NCBI RefSeq assembly: GCF_018130165.1
Contig: NZ_JAFCLZ010000008.1
Span: forward strand, 124,001-188,000
DNA length: 64,000 bases
Reading direction: 5' to 3'
Source: Bradyrhizobium sp. JYMT SZCCT0180
GTDB taxonomy: Bacteria; Pseudomonadota; Alphaproteobacteria; Rhizobiales; Xanthobacteraceae
Part shown: piece by piece, positions 24,355 through 33,841 of the stretch
How positions within the stretch are numbered: the stretch's first letter is position 1
How the letters are laid out: every line of letters starts with the position of its first letter
Program-made: the position numbers and the translations under genes
The notes under the pieces: generated by a model
What the model was told of the DNA's origin: nothing
Database searches by the model: none
Seen by the model: the letters and a program-made list of their open reading frames with translations, nothing else

Positions 24355-25755
24355 ATGCCAGCGACAGATCTTTGTTACCTCGGGTTGGTCGAGGTCGGGC
24401 AGCAGATACACGCGAGGAAGCTGTCGCCGGTTGAGGTGACGAAGGCGATGCTCGGCCGGATCGAGCGGCTCGATGGCAAACTCAAAAGCTACGCCCATGT
24501 CATGGCTGATTCCGCGCTTGCGCAGGCGGCTATTGCTGAAAAGGAAATCGCGGCCGGGAAGATCAAGGGGCCACTGCACGGCGTGCCGGTAGCGATCAAG
24601 GATCTGTGCTGGGTGAAGGGTGCGCCGGCCGCGCATGGCATGACCATCCATCGCGGCTTCCGCCCCGACGAGGATGCCACGGTCGTCGCGCGTCTGAAGG
24701 ATGCGGGTGCGGTCATCCTCGGCAAGTTGCAGCAGACCGAAGGCGCCTACGCCGATCACCACCCGAAAATCGATCCGCCCAAGAATCCGTGGAACGCGGA
24801 ATTGTGGACGGGCGCATCCTCGAGCGGCTCAGGTTCCGCGACAGCGGCCGGCCTTTGTTTCGGATCTCTTGGAACTGATACCGGTGGATCGATCAGGTTT
24901 CCTTCGGCGGCCAACGGCATCACGGGGCTGAAGCCGACCTGGGGACGGGTCAGCCGCTACGGAGCGTTCGAACTCGCGGCAACGCTGGATCATATCGGGC
25001 CGATGGCGCGCAATGCGGTCGATTGCGGTGCAATGCTTGGGGTAATCGCAGGCCAGGATGCCAAGGATACCACGGCGGTGCCGTTGCCCGTGCCGGACTA
25101 TCTCGCAGGCCTGCCGGGCAATCTGCGGGGAGTTACGATCGGCGTCGATCGGCGCTGGACCAGCGAAGGCACCGACGAGGCCGCAGCTAAGGTCTTGAGC
25201 GAAGGCTTGCGGGCTGCGGCAGAGCTTGGTGCGAAGATCACTGAGGTCACTTTCCCGGACTCCAAGGCCGTCATCGATGACTGGTTCCCGCTTTGCGGCA
25301 TCGAGGCGGCGGTGGCGCACGAGGCGACCTATCCGTCGCGCAAGGACGAATATGGCCCCGGACTTGCGGGACTGCTCGACCTTGGCCTTGCGCAATCCGG
25401 CACCGATTATCAGAAGATCGTGCTGCGGCGCGAAGCGTTTCGCGGCGCAGTGCGGATACTGTTCGAGACGGTCGATTTCATCGCCGTGCCAGCCCAGGCC
25501 TTCGCCGCCCCGACGCTCGCCAAGATGGCTGCGCTTGGCGAAGACGCGTCGCTGATTGCCGGATTGCTCCGCTTTACCTGTCCGTTCGACATGACCGGAA
25601 GCCCGACCATCACGCTTCCGGGCGGCTTCGCGCCAGGTGGTGGTCCTGTCGCGTTCCAGTTCGTTGGCCGCCACTTCGATGAAGCGGGCCTCGTCCGTAC
25701 CGGCGACGCGTTCCAGCGCGTCACCGATTGGCACACACGCCACCCCGCGCTCTGA
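24355..25755 (+). CDS. Amidase-signature hydrolase
   Basis: 466-residue amidase of the Ser-cisSer-Lys family. The triad is K82 in VAIKDLC, the cis-Ser in GASSSGSG (residues 155-156) and nucleophile S179 in GTDTGGSIRFPS. It hydrolyses an amide to the acid and ammonia. It opens an operon with formamidase, amide-type ABC importer genes, an SDR and a second amidase. Expression is probably set by AmiC/AmiR through the leader terminator. It resembles the second amidase closely, including identical positions for the triad, so the two are paralogues. Confidence 0.9.
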   Translation: MPATDLCYLGLVEVGQQIHARKLSPVEVTKAMLGRIERLDGKLKSYAHVMADSALAQAAIAEKEIAAGKIKGPLHGVPVAIKDLCWVKGAPAAHGMTIHRGFRPDEDATVVARLKDAGAVILGKLQQTEGAYADHHPKIDPPKNPWNAELWTGASSSGSGSATAAGLCFGSLGTDTGGSIRFPSAANGITGLKPTWGRVSRYGAFELAATLDHIGPMARNAVDCGAMLGVIAGQDAKDTTAVPLPVPDYLAGLPGNLRGVTIGVDRRWTSEGTDEAAAKVLSEGLRAAAELGAKITEVTFPDSKAVIDDWFPLCGIEAAVAHEATYPSRKDEYGPGLAGLLDLGLAQSGTDYQKIVLRREAFRGAVRILFETVDFIAVPAQAFAAPTLAKMAALGEDASLIAGLLRFTCPFDMTGSPTITLPGGFAPGGGPVAFQFVGRHFDEAGLVRTGDAFQRVTDWHTRHPAL

Positions 25756-25772
25756 TCAAAGGAGCCGTTCGC

Positions 25773-26771
25773 ATGACAGCAGAAGATTGGTTGACGAGTT
25801 CCATCATGGCGAAGCGAGCCGTCGCCAAGGGTGTGGCTGGCGCACGGCATAGCCTGACGATCGAGGAGCAGGGAAACTTTCACTACGTCTACGGGCCGTA
25901 CGCGAAGCCGACCTTGTCGATCGATCCCGGCGGCGTCGTCGTGGTCGAAACCGAGGATGCGTTCGGCGGTGCGCTCACGAGCGAGAGTGACAGTCCCACC
26001 GCGAAGTTGAACTTTCCGTACCTCAATCCGCAATGCGGTCCGATTGCGGTCAAGGGCGCCAAAAAGGGCGATTGCCTCGCGGTTTATATCCGCGACGTCG
26101 AGACGCGCGGCGAACAACCGGCCGGAACGACCTGCATCATCCCCGAGTTCGGCGGGCTGGTCGGGACCAGTTCCACGGCGATGCTGAATCCGCCGCTGCC
26201 CGAACGTGTCCGCAAGCTGCATGTCGACAGGAACGGCGTGCGATGGAGCGACAAGATCACGCTGCCCTACGAGCCGTTCATCGGCACAATTGGGGTGTCG
26301 CCCGAGATCGAAGCGATCTCCTCCCTGCAACCGGACTATCACGGCGGCAACATGGACCTGCCCGATGTCGGGCCCGGGGCCGTTCTTTATCTGCCCGTGC
26401 ACACCGAAGGCGGATTTCTTTATGTCGGTGACTGCCATGCGACGCAGGGTGACGGCGAACTGTCCGGTGTGGCGCTTGAGCAGCGTGCGACGGTTACGCT
26501 CCAGGTCGATCTGATCAAGAATTGGACTTTCGCCTGGCCGCGTCTGGAGACCCGCGACTTCATCATGACGATTGGCAGCGCCCGCCCGCTCGAGGATGCG
26601 GCGCGCATCGCCTATCGCGAACTCACGCGATGGATGAGCGCGGACTACGGCTTCGACGAGATCGACGCGTACATGCTGCTCAGCCAGGCAGGGCGAATGC
26701 GGCTCGGCAACATGGTCGACCCGAAATACACGATGGGTGCGTCGATCCTGAAAAATTATCTCAAGGCGTGA
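25773..26771 (+). CDS. fmdA: Acetamidase/formamidase (FmdA-like)
   Basis: 332-residue cytoplasmic hydrolase of the FmdA/AmdA family (PF03069) that cleaves formamide or acetamide. The sequence has the family's GGALTSESDSPTAKLNFP and YLPVHTEGGFLYVGDCHATQGDGE segments; the latter includes the conserved acidic and His residues thought to take part in catalysis. AAAGGAG precedes the ATG at 25773, 17 bases after the amidase stop. Confidence 0.9.
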   Translation: MTAEDWLTSSIMAKRAVAKGVAGARHSLTIEEQGNFHYVYGPYAKPTLSIDPGGVVVVETEDAFGGALTSESDSPTAKLNFPYLNPQCGPIAVKGAKKGDCLAVYIRDVETRGEQPAGTTCIIPEFGGLVGTSSTAMLNPPLPERVRKLHVDRNGVRWSDKITLPYEPFIGTIGVSPEIEAISSLQPDYHGGNMDLPDVGPGAVLYLPVHTEGGFLYVGDCHATQGDGELSGVALEQRATVTLQVDLIKNWTFAWPRLETRDFIMTIGSARPLEDAARIAYRELTRWMSADYGFDEIDAYMLLSQAGRMRLGNMVDPKYTMGASILKNYLKA

Positions 26772-26804
26772 ACTCCACCAGCTTTCAACGAAGGGGATAC
26801 TTTT

Positions 26805-28043
26805 ATGAAGTCAGGACATCTGCTCAGATCTGCGCTTCTCGGTGCCGTACTCGGGGTGGCGGCATGCGGTGCCGCCCAGGCGGCCGAACCTCCCTTGAAG
26901 ATCGGCCTGCTCGAAGACGTCTCCGGCGATCTTGCGTTCATGGGCATGCCGAAACTCCGCGGTTCACAGCTTGCCGTCGAGGAAATCAACAAGAAGGGCG
27001 GCATTCTCGGACGGCAGATCGAGCTCATCCATCTCGATCCGCAAGGCGACAACGCCCGCTATCAGGAATTTGCGCGGCGTCTTCTCAGCCGCGACAAGGT
27101 CGACGTTCTGATTGGAGGCATCACGTCTGCTTCGCGCGAGGCCATCCGGCCGATCATCGACCGAACGACCACGCCGTATTTCTATACCAACCAGTATGAA
27201 GGCGGTGTCTGCGATGCCAGCATGATCAGCATGGGGGCAGTGCCCGAGCAGCAGTTCTCGACGCTGATACCCTGGATGGTCGAGAAGTTCGGCAAGAAGG
27301 TTTACGTCATCGCCGCCGACTATAATTTCGGTCAGATCTCGGCGGAGTGGAACCGGAAGATCATGAAGGATCTCGGCGGCGAGGTTGTCGGAGAAGAGTT
27401 CATTCCGCTCGGCGTCTCTCAGTTCGCGCAGACGATCCAGAACATCCAGAAGGCAAAGCCGGACTGGATCTTGACGATCAATGTCGGCGCAGCCCAGGAC
27501 TCGTTCTTCGAGCAGGCCGCCGCAGCCAAGCTCAACCTGCCGATGGGGTCGTCGATCAAGGTCATGCTCGGGTTCGAGCACAAGCGGTTCAAGCCGCCGG
27601 CGCTCAACAACATGCACGCGACCGCGAACTGGTTCGAGGAGATCGATACGCCTGAAGCCAACGATTTCAAAAAGCGCTGGCGCGCGAAGTTCGCCGATGA
27701 GCTCTACATCAACGACATGGGCTACAACGCGTACAACACCCTCTATATGTACAAGATGCTGGTCGAGAAGGGGAAGTCGATCAAGCTGGAGGATATGCGC
27801 AAGGTGATCGCGACGGGCGAAGCCTGCATCGAAGCGCCCGAAGGCCAGGTTTGCATCGACCCGAAGAGCCAACACACGTCCCACCGCATGCGTTTGATCT
27901 CTGTTGGGCCCCAGCATGAGGTCAAGGTCGAGAAGGACTACGGAACGATCAAGCCGTATTGGCTCGGTGAGATCGGCTGCGACCTCACCAAGAAGAACGA
28001 CAAGGATCAGTACACGCCCAGTCATCTTCCCAAGAAGTCGTGA
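26805..28043 (+). CDS. Amide/urea-type ABC importer binding protein
   Basis: 412-residue periplasmic binding protein of the urea/short-amide group (Peripla_BP_5, like FmdD and UrtA). The signal peptide ends at AAQAAEP. The mature start is PLKIGLLEDVSGDLAFMG; typical UrtA/FmdD-like stretches are TTPYFYTNQYEGGVCDAS and VIAADYNFGQISAEW. The ligand is probably formamide, acetamide or urea, as the neighbours are amidases. It is followed by a strong hairpin (28111-28132), which may help it be made in excess of the membrane parts. Confidence 0.87.
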   Translation: MKSGHLLRSALLGAVLGVAACGAAQAAEPPLKIGLLEDVSGDLAFMGMPKLRGSQLAVEEINKKGGILGRQIELIHLDPQGDNARYQEFARRLLSRDKVDVLIGGITSASREAIRPIIDRTTTPYFYTNQYEGGVCDASMISMGAVPEQQFSTLIPWMVEKFGKKVYVIAADYNFGQISAEWNRKIMKDLGGEVVGEEFIPLGVSQFAQTIQNIQKAKPDWILTINVGAAQDSFFEQAAAAKLNLPMGSSIKVMLGFEHKRFKPPALNNMHATANWFEEIDTPEANDFKKRWRAKFADELYINDMGYNAYNTLYMYKMLVEKGKSIKLEDMRKVIATGEACIEAPEGQVCIDPKSQHTSHRMRLISVGPQHEVKVEKDYGTIKPYWLGEIGCDLTKKNDKDQYTPSHLPKKS

Positions 28044-28110
28044 CACGTTGATGGGCACAAATCTTGCTCCCGCAAGAGTGCCCATTCGCGTCATGAAGTG
28101 GAACGACATG

Positions 28111-28132
28111 GGCGCCGCAACGATGCGGCGCC
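28111..28132 (+). promoter_or_regulatory. Intercistronic stem-loop
   Basis: GGCGCCGCA (28111-28119) and TGCGGCGCC (28124-28132) form a perfect 9-bp stem with a 4-base loop. No T-run follows. It lies between the binding-protein and permease genes, where such hairpins often protect the upstream mRNA and reduce downstream expression. The permease Shine-Dalgarno (AGGAGGA) follows closely. Confidence 0.6.
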
Positions 28133-28153
28133 ATGAAGGGGCAGGAGGACAGG

Positions 28154-29020
28154 ATGTCGGCTGAACTATTCTCGGTATTCTATCAGTTCGCCGACGTCTT
28201 CGCGTTTCTGATCCTGTCTGCGGCCGGTCTTGCCATCGTGTTCGGCATGATGGGCGTCATCAATATGGCGCACGGTGAATTCATCATGTGCGGCGCCTAT
28301 GTGACGGTCGGACTGGTGAAGCTCGGCGTGCCGCTCCCGATCGCGCAAGCGCTTGCTGCGTTGACGGCGGGACTGATCGGCGTTGCCGTCGAATACCTCG
28401 TGGTCCGGCGCTTCTACAAGAGGCCGCTGGATTCGCTGCTCGCGACCTGGGGACTCAGCCTGATCGTCACGCAATCGATGCTGCTGATCGTCGGATCGTC
28501 GATCACGGGCATCGGCACGCCTGAGGGCAGCTTTGCGATCGGCGGCTATACGTTCTCGACGTATCGCCTGGTGCTGTTTGCCTGCGCGGTCGCCGTGCTG
28601 GTCGGTCTCTATGTGACCTTCATGAAGACGCGATTCGGCGTGATGGCGCGCGCGACGATGCAGAATGCCGCGATGGCCAGGGCGCTGGGAGCTCGCACGG
28701 GGCGCATCTATGCGATCAGTTTCGGCATCGGCGCGGGGCTCGCGGGTCTTTGTGGCGCGCTTTACGCACCGACCATGACGCTGATCCCGACGATGGGTGC
28801 TACGTTTGTGGTGGAGAGCTTCGTCACCGTCGTCGTCGGCGGGGCAAATGTCCTGCTCGGAACGGCGCCGGCTGCCGTGTTCCTGGCAATCATTCGAATG
28901 GCCTTGAATGCGAGCTATGGGCAGATTATCGGCCAGATCGGCATGCTGTTTGCCGTCATCCTGATCATTCGCGTCCTGCCCGAAGGCATTTCCAGTGTGT
29001 TGGTCCGTCGTGGCCGCTAA
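28154..29020 (+). CDS. Amide/urea-type ABC importer permease (LivH/UrtB-like)
   Basis: 288-residue inner-membrane permease. GMMGVINMAHGEFIMCGAYV near residue 30 is the LivH/UrtB landmark and GVMARATMQNAAMARALGARTG is the ATPase-coupling loop. AGGAGGA lies before the ATG at 28154, which is chosen over a start 21 bases upstream. Second gene of the transporter. Confidence 0.88.
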   Translation: MSAELFSVFYQFADVFAFLILSAAGLAIVFGMMGVINMAHGEFIMCGAYVTVGLVKLGVPLPIAQALAALTAGLIGVAVEYLVVRRFYKRPLDSLLATWGLSLIVTQSMLLIVGSSITGIGTPEGSFAIGGYTFSTYRLVLFACAVAVLVGLYVTFMKTRFGVMARATMQNAAMARALGARTGRIYAISFGIGAGLAGLCGALYAPTMTLIPTMGATFVVESFVTVVVGGANVLLGTAPAAVFLAIIRMALNASYGQIIGQIGMLFAVILIIRVLPEGISSVLVRRGR

Positions 29021-29032
29021 TCGGGAGATTTG

Positions 29033-30106
29033 ATGTTCAAGTTGCTAGATGGTTCGCAGACCCTGGGGAGAGGACCGACGTTTTGGTCCTGTTTCCTCGT
29101 CGTACTGGCAGCCGCGCTGATCTATCCGGTCTTTGCGGACTCTTATGATGTCGGCAACTTCTCCTATTTCCTGATCTGGATTTTCATGGCGCTCGGTCTC
29201 TGCCTGATGTGGGGATATGGCGGCATGCTATCGTTCGGCCAGACGCTGTTTTTCGGCATCTCCGGTTATGCTTATGGCGTGCTGGCCATCAACATGGGAG
29301 GCGGGTCGGCGACGATCGCCGCACTCATCCTGTCGATCATCATAGCGATGATCGCGGCGGGCATCCTCGGCTATTTCATGATCTGGGGCGGCATCAACGG
29401 CATCTTCTTCGGAATCGTAACGCTGTCGGCGACGTTGGTGCTGGCGTTCTTTCTGGGACAGACGGCCGGGCCGGAATGGCACATCGGCCCGGCGCGGCTG
29501 AACGGCTACAACGGCATGAAGGGCATGGACCCGCTTGCTATCGGCGATTTCTATATCGAGGGTTCCTCGCTTTACTACCTCATGGTGGCGCTGATCGTCA
29601 TCGTTTACCTCGCGCTGCGTATGCTGGTCAATTCGCGCATTGGCAACGTGATCGTTGCCACGCGCGAGAACCCGCAGCGCGCCGAAATGCTCGGCTACGA
29701 TGTCCGCAAATATCAATTGCTCACATTCATTATTGGAAGCGGGCTCGCGGGCCTGAGCGGTGCCCTCTATACATCCTGGGGCCAGTTCATTACCCCATCG
29801 AGCATCGGATTGCCGGCGGCGGCCATGCCGATCGTGTGGGTCGCATTTTCCGGACGAAGCGATCTGACCGCGACGCTGGTGGGCTCGTTCCTGCTGCTGT
29901 TCGGCTTCCAGACCATCACGGTTTATAGCCAGCAGGCGGCGCTGGTGCTGATGGGAGGTCTTCTGCTCGCCACCGTGATGCTGGCGCCGCAGGGCTTTGT
30001 GCTCGGTATCGGCAAGTTTGTCGCGGATCGATGGAGCGCGCGCCGGCGGCACGGCTCAAAACGCGCCCTGGCGGACACCAGCCGCCTGCAACCGGAAGAG
30101 ACCTGA
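29033..30106 (+). CDS. Amide/urea-type ABC importer permease (LivM/UrtC-like)
   Basis: 357-residue inner-membrane permease. ALGLCLMWGYGGMLSFGQTLFFGISGYAYG has the LivM/UrtC motif; a coupling loop RIGNVIVATRENPQRAEMLGYDVRKYQ follows in the middle. The C-terminal tail (RWSARRRHGSKRALAD) is short and basic. The ATG at 29033 is preferred to a TTG one codon before, because GGGAG is well placed. The gene is 12 bases after the first permease. Confidence 0.88.
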   Translation: MFKLLDGSQTLGRGPTFWSCFLVVLAAALIYPVFADSYDVGNFSYFLIWIFMALGLCLMWGYGGMLSFGQTLFFGISGYAYGVLAINMGGGSATIAALILSIIIAMIAAGILGYFMIWGGINGIFFGIVTLSATLVLAFFLGQTAGPEWHIGPARLNGYNGMKGMDPLAIGDFYIEGSSLYYLMVALIVIVYLALRMLVNSRIGNVIVATRENPQRAEMLGYDVRKYQLLTFIIGSGLAGLSGALYTSWGQFITPSSIGLPAAAMPIVWVAFSGRSDLTATLVGSFLLLFGFQTITVYSQQAALVLMGGLLLATVMLAPQGFVLGIGKFVADRWSARRRHGSKRALADTSRLQPEET

Positions 30107-30108
30107 TC

Positions 30109-30828
30109 ATGGCGCTGATCGATGTGAAAGGGGTGACAAAGCGCTTCGGTGGATTGACCGCCGTTTCCGAGGTCGATCTGACCGTGAATGTCGGCGAGGT
30201 GCACTGTCTGATCGGTCCCAACGGGGCCGGGAAGAGCACATTGTTCAAGCTGATTGTTGGTCTTTATCCGCCAACCAGGGGCACGATCCTGTTCGACTCC
30301 ATCGATATCACCGAAGAGCGCCCCTTTGCGCGGGTGCAACGGGGCATGAGCATCAAGATGCAGGCGCCGAGCGTCTTCAAGGAGTTGCCGGTCCGGCAGA
30401 ATATCCAGATCGCGCTTCAGAAGCGATTTTCTGGCGCCAAGCGGGTCGTTGAGGAAGACCGGCTGCTCGCGCTGCTCAATCTGGCGCCGGACAGCAGCAA
30501 GCTCGCCGGAGCCCTTTCGCACGGCCAGCAGCAATGGCTTGAGATCGGGATGGCGCTGGCGTTGCAGCCGCAGCTTCTGCTTTTGGACGAGCCGACCGCC
30601 GGCATGTCGCCGGAGGAAACGTTCAGGACCGGTGAACTGATCAAATCGCTCAATGCCGAAGGCATGACGGTTCTGGTCGTCGAGCACGATATGGCGTTTG
30701 TCCGCCAGATTGCCCAACGCGTAACGGTGTTGCACCTCGGCAAGATCTTTGCGCGCGGAAGTCTGGAGGCGATCATTCAGGACGAGAAGGTGGCCGAAAT
30801 CTACCTGGGTAAGACACATGTCCACTGA
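30109..30828 (+). CDS. Amide/urea-type ABC importer ATPase (LivG/UrtD-like)
   Basis: 239-residue ATPase. Walker A is GPNGAGKST near residue 40, the signature is LSHGQQQWLEIGMAL and Walker B is LLLLDEPTAGMSPEE; the switch His is in VVEHDMAF. The signature carries LSHGQ in place of LSGGQ, as in UrtD. It starts two bases after the permease stop and overlaps the next ATPase gene by 11 bases. Confidence 0.9.
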   Translation: MALIDVKGVTKRFGGLTAVSEVDLTVNVGEVHCLIGPNGAGKSTLFKLIVGLYPPTRGTILFDSIDITEERPFARVQRGMSIKMQAPSVFKELPVRQNIQIALQKRFSGAKRVVEEDRLLALLNLAPDSSKLAGALSHGQQQWLEIGMALALQPQLLLLDEPTAGMSPEETFRTGELIKSLNAEGMTVLVVEHDMAFVRQIAQRVTVLHLGKIFARGSLEAIIQDEKVAEIYLGKTHVH

Positions 30829-31528
30829 TCGGATTCTCGAACTGTCGGAGCTGTGGGCGGGTTACGGCGCGACACCGATCCTCCAGGGCGTAAGCATGAC
30901 GATCTCGCGCGGCGAAATCGTTGGCGTGATCGGCCGCAACGGCGTGGGCAAGTCGACGTTGATGCGGTGCCTGATCGGGCTCCTTGAAACGTGGCGGGGC
31001 ACGATCACGTTCATGGACCAGGATGTCACGCAGCTGCCGGCCGACGCCCGGGCCCGCGCCGGCTTCGGCTATATCCCGCAGGGACGGGACGTGTTTTCGC
31101 AGATGAGCGTCGAGGAGAACCTGCAGGTTGGCGAATTGATCGGCGGGCCGAAGGGCAAGAAGCTGCCGGAATTGGTCTACGAATACTTTCCGCGGTTGAA
31201 GGAGCGCCGGCGGCAGATCGCGGGCACCATGTCGGGGGGCGAGCAACAGCAACTCGCCATCGGGCGCGCGCTGATCGGAAACCCGAGCCTGATGATTCTC
31301 GACGAACCGTCGGAGGGCGTGCAGCCGTCGATCGTGCAGCACATCTGTGAAGCGCTGAAATCGTTCCGCACCGAACTTGGGACGACGATCGTTTTTGTCG
31401 AGCAGAATCTCGATACCATCATGGCGATCGCCGAGCGATGCTACATCATGGAAAAAGGCAAGATCACGCGGTCGCTGACCGGGGAGGACGTGACCGCCGA
31501 CAATGTCCGTGCGCAACTGTTGTTGTGA
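30818..31528 (+). CDS. Amide/urea-type ABC importer ATPase (LivF/UrtE-like)
   Basis: 236-residue ATPase. Walker A is GRNGVGKSTLMRCLIG; the LivF/UrtE-type stretch GYIPQGRDVFSQMSVEENL follows; the signature is MSGGEQQQLAIGRAL and Walker B is LMILDEPSEGVQPS. The EPSEG variant is usual for UrtE. The ATG at 30818 overlaps the previous gene, giving translational coupling. It completes the five-component importer. Confidence 0.9.
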   Translation: MSTDRILELSELWAGYGATPILQGVSMTISRGEIVGVIGRNGVGKSTLMRCLIGLLETWRGTITFMDQDVTQLPADARARAGFGYIPQGRDVFSQMSVEENLQVGELIGGPKGKKLPELVYEYFPRLKERRRQIAGTMSGGEQQQLAIGRALIGNPSLMILDEPSEGVQPSIVQHICEALKSFRTELGTTIVFVEQNLDTIMAIAERCYIMEKGKITRSLTGEDVTADNVRAQLLL

Positions 31529-31604
31529 TGCAAGTGGCGTTTGGCGGCAACTTGCTCGAAAGCAAGAGCGGCTCGAAATCCGATAAACAGGGAGGAAATC
31601 GAAC

Positions 31605-32366
31605 ATGGATCTGGGACTCAAGGGAGCCAAGGTTCTCGTCACGGGCAGCACCAGGGGGATCGGCAGGGCGATCGCCGAAACCTTCGTGGCAGAGGGTGCC
31701 AGTGTAGGCATATGCTCGCGCAATCAGGCGGACGTGGATAGCGCCGTTGCGGCGCTCAAGGCAAAGGGCGCTGCGGCCTTTGGCGGCGCACTCGATGTGT
31801 CCGATGGTGCCACTCTCAAGGCCTGGGTGAACGACATGGCATCGAAGCTCGGCGGCGTCGATGTCGTCGTCGCGAATGTCAGCGCGCTTTCCATCGGGCA
31901 GGACGAGGAGAGCTGGGAGAAGGAATTCTCGACGGATATGATGGGAACGGTGCGCCTGGTGAATGCCGCGATGCCGTTTCTTGAGAAAAGTGCCGCGGGG
32001 GCGATCGTGACGATCTCCAGCGTCTCGGGCCGGGAGGTGGATTTCGCGAGCGGCCCGTACGGCACTTTCAAGGCCGCGATCATCCATTATACGCAGGGTC
32101 TGGCCAACCAGCTGGCCAGCAAGGGCATACGGGCCAATTCCGTGTCTCCGGGCAACACCTATTTCGAAGGTGGGGTCTGGAACATGATCAAGGACAACAA
32201 CCCGGAACTGTACAGGACCGCGCTGGCGCTCAATCCGACCGGCCGGATGGGCACGCCGCAGGAGATGGCGAACGGCGTCGTGTTTCTTGCGAGCCGTGCC
32301 GCGAGTTTCATTACGGGAACGAACCTTGTCGTGGACGGTGCCTTGACGCGCGGCGTCCAGTTCTAG
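31605..32366 (+). CDS. Short-chain dehydrogenase/reductase with atypical NNAG motif
   Basis: 253-residue SDR. The cofactor motif VTGSTRGIGRAI is intact at residues about 12-23, as are Ser in TISSVSG and Y152/K156. The usual NNAG strand reads VVANVSALS, a variation found in some SDR branches. It follows the importer by 76 bases with GGAGG in front of the ATG and lies before the second amidase. The role in amide use is not obvious; it may reduce or oxidise the carbon skeleton of a larger amide. Confidence 0.82.
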   Translation: MDLGLKGAKVLVTGSTRGIGRAIAETFVAEGASVGICSRNQADVDSAVAALKAKGAAAFGGALDVSDGATLKAWVNDMASKLGGVDVVVANVSALSIGQDEESWEKEFSTDMMGTVRLVNAAMPFLEKSAAGAIVTISSVSGREVDFASGPYGTFKAAIIHYTQGLANQLASKGIRANSVSPGNTYFEGGVWNMIKDNNPELYRTALALNPTGRMGTPQEMANGVVFLASRAASFITGTNLVVDGALTRGVQF

Positions 32367-32383
32367 CCGCGTTGGGTGTCGAT

Positions 32384-33787
32384 ATGTCTGCGGATGAGTT
32401 GCACTACAAATCCATTTCCGAACTCTCCACGCTATTTCGTCGCGGAGAGTTGTTGCCGTCAGAGGTTACCGAAGCGGCGTTGAACCGTATCGGCAAACTC
32501 GATGGAAGTCTGCACGGATATGCCGTTGTCCTGGCGGAGCGGGCAATGGCGCAGGCAAAGAAGCACGACAGTGAGATCGCCAAGGGCATCTGGCGCGGCC
32601 CTCTTCATGGCGTTCCGATCGGACTGAAGGACTTGTGCTACACGACATTTGCACCGACCGCAGGCGGAACGAAGATCCATTCGAAGTTCGTACCGCCGTT
32701 CAATGCGACGATCGTTGATCGGCTCGAGCGCGCCGGCGCGGTCACACTCGGAAAGCTCAAGATGACGGAAGGTGCCTACACCAGCCATCATCCGGACGAG
32801 CAGGCCCCGCTCAATCCCTGGAACGCCAATTACTGGGTCGGCTCGTCATCGAGCGGATCTGGTGTCGCGACCTCTGCCGGGCTTTGCTATGGTTCGATCG
32901 GAAGCGACACCGGCGGTTCGATCAGGTTTCCGTCGGCGACCTGCGGGCTGACCGGAATCAAGCCGACATGGGGCCGGGTGAGTCGGCATGGCGTTTTCCC
33001 ATTGGCGGACTCGCTCGATCATGTCGGACCGATGTGCCGAAGTGCTGCGGATGCCGCCGCAATGCTGGGCGTCATTGCGGGCGCGGATGCAAACGACCCA
33101 ACGGCTCTGCCGGCTCCTGTGCCGAATTATCTGGCTCGGATCGGGGATGGCGTGCGCGGTCTCAGGATTGGCGTGGACCGAAACTACACCCAGGAAGGAA
33201 TAGATCCGCAGGTCGTGGCGGCCCTGCTCGAAGCCGAGCGCACGCTCACGGATCTCGGCGCAGAAATCCGTGAGGTTCGGTTTCCATCCTACGAGAAACT
33301 TGTCAGTCTATGGATACCGATGTGCTCGGTGGAGACAGCCGAAGCCCATTTGGAGACGTATCCGTCGCGCAAGTCGGAGTACGGTCCGGACCTGGCGCAG
33401 TTGATCGAACAAGGCAGATCGGTAAGCGGTGTCGAGATCGCGGCCATTCATCACGAGCGACTGAAATTCTCCGGCAGCCTGGCGGCGCTGTTCGAGGAAA
33501 TCGACCTGTTGCTCGTCCCCACGATGCCGATGCCGATCCCGACGCTTGCAAAGATGGGTGAATATGGCGCCGATCCAGGCGTGTTGCTGAGCATCTTGCG
33601 GTTCACAGCCGTGTTCGACTTCAGCGGCAGCCCCACGATTACGCTGCCGGCGGGAATGGCTTCGGATCAGATGCCGCTGAGCATGCAACTGGTCGGCCCT
33701 CATCTTTCCGAAGAGGTGCTTGCACGCGCCGCACACGCCTTCCAGTCAACGACGGACTGGCATACGCGGCGGCCTCCCATCGGATGA
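32384..33787 (+). CDS. Second amidase-signature hydrolase
   Basis: 467-residue amidase, paralogue of the one at 24355. The triad K82, cis-Ser near 155 and S179 (GSDTGGSIRFPS) sits at exactly the same positions, and many segments are shared (IGSDTGGSIRFPSA / GTDTGGSIRFPSA, KPTWGRVSR, HVGPMCRSA / HIGPMARNA). It is the last gene of the amide operon. Two amidases in one operon suggest two substrate classes. The start at 32384 (MSADELHYKSI) is used; its Shine-Dalgarno is weak. Confidence 0.88.
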   Translation: MSADELHYKSISELSTLFRRGELLPSEVTEAALNRIGKLDGSLHGYAVVLAERAMAQAKKHDSEIAKGIWRGPLHGVPIGLKDLCYTTFAPTAGGTKIHSKFVPPFNATIVDRLERAGAVTLGKLKMTEGAYTSHHPDEQAPLNPWNANYWVGSSSSGSGVATSAGLCYGSIGSDTGGSIRFPSATCGLTGIKPTWGRVSRHGVFPLADSLDHVGPMCRSAADAAAMLGVIAGADANDPTALPAPVPNYLARIGDGVRGLRIGVDRNYTQEGIDPQVVAALLEAERTLTDLGAEIREVRFPSYEKLVSLWIPMCSVETAEAHLETYPSRKSEYGPDLAQLIEQGRSVSGVEIAAIHHERLKFSGSLAALFEEIDLLLVPTMPMPIPTLAKMGEYGADPGVLLSILRFTAVFDFSGSPTITLPAGMASDQMPLSMQLVGPHLSEEVLARAAHAFQSTTDWHTRRPPIG

Positions 33788-33841
33788 TGTGTTGGCTGCG
33801 CATCAATAGAACCGGAGAAAAATATGGAATGACGTGCCGCT

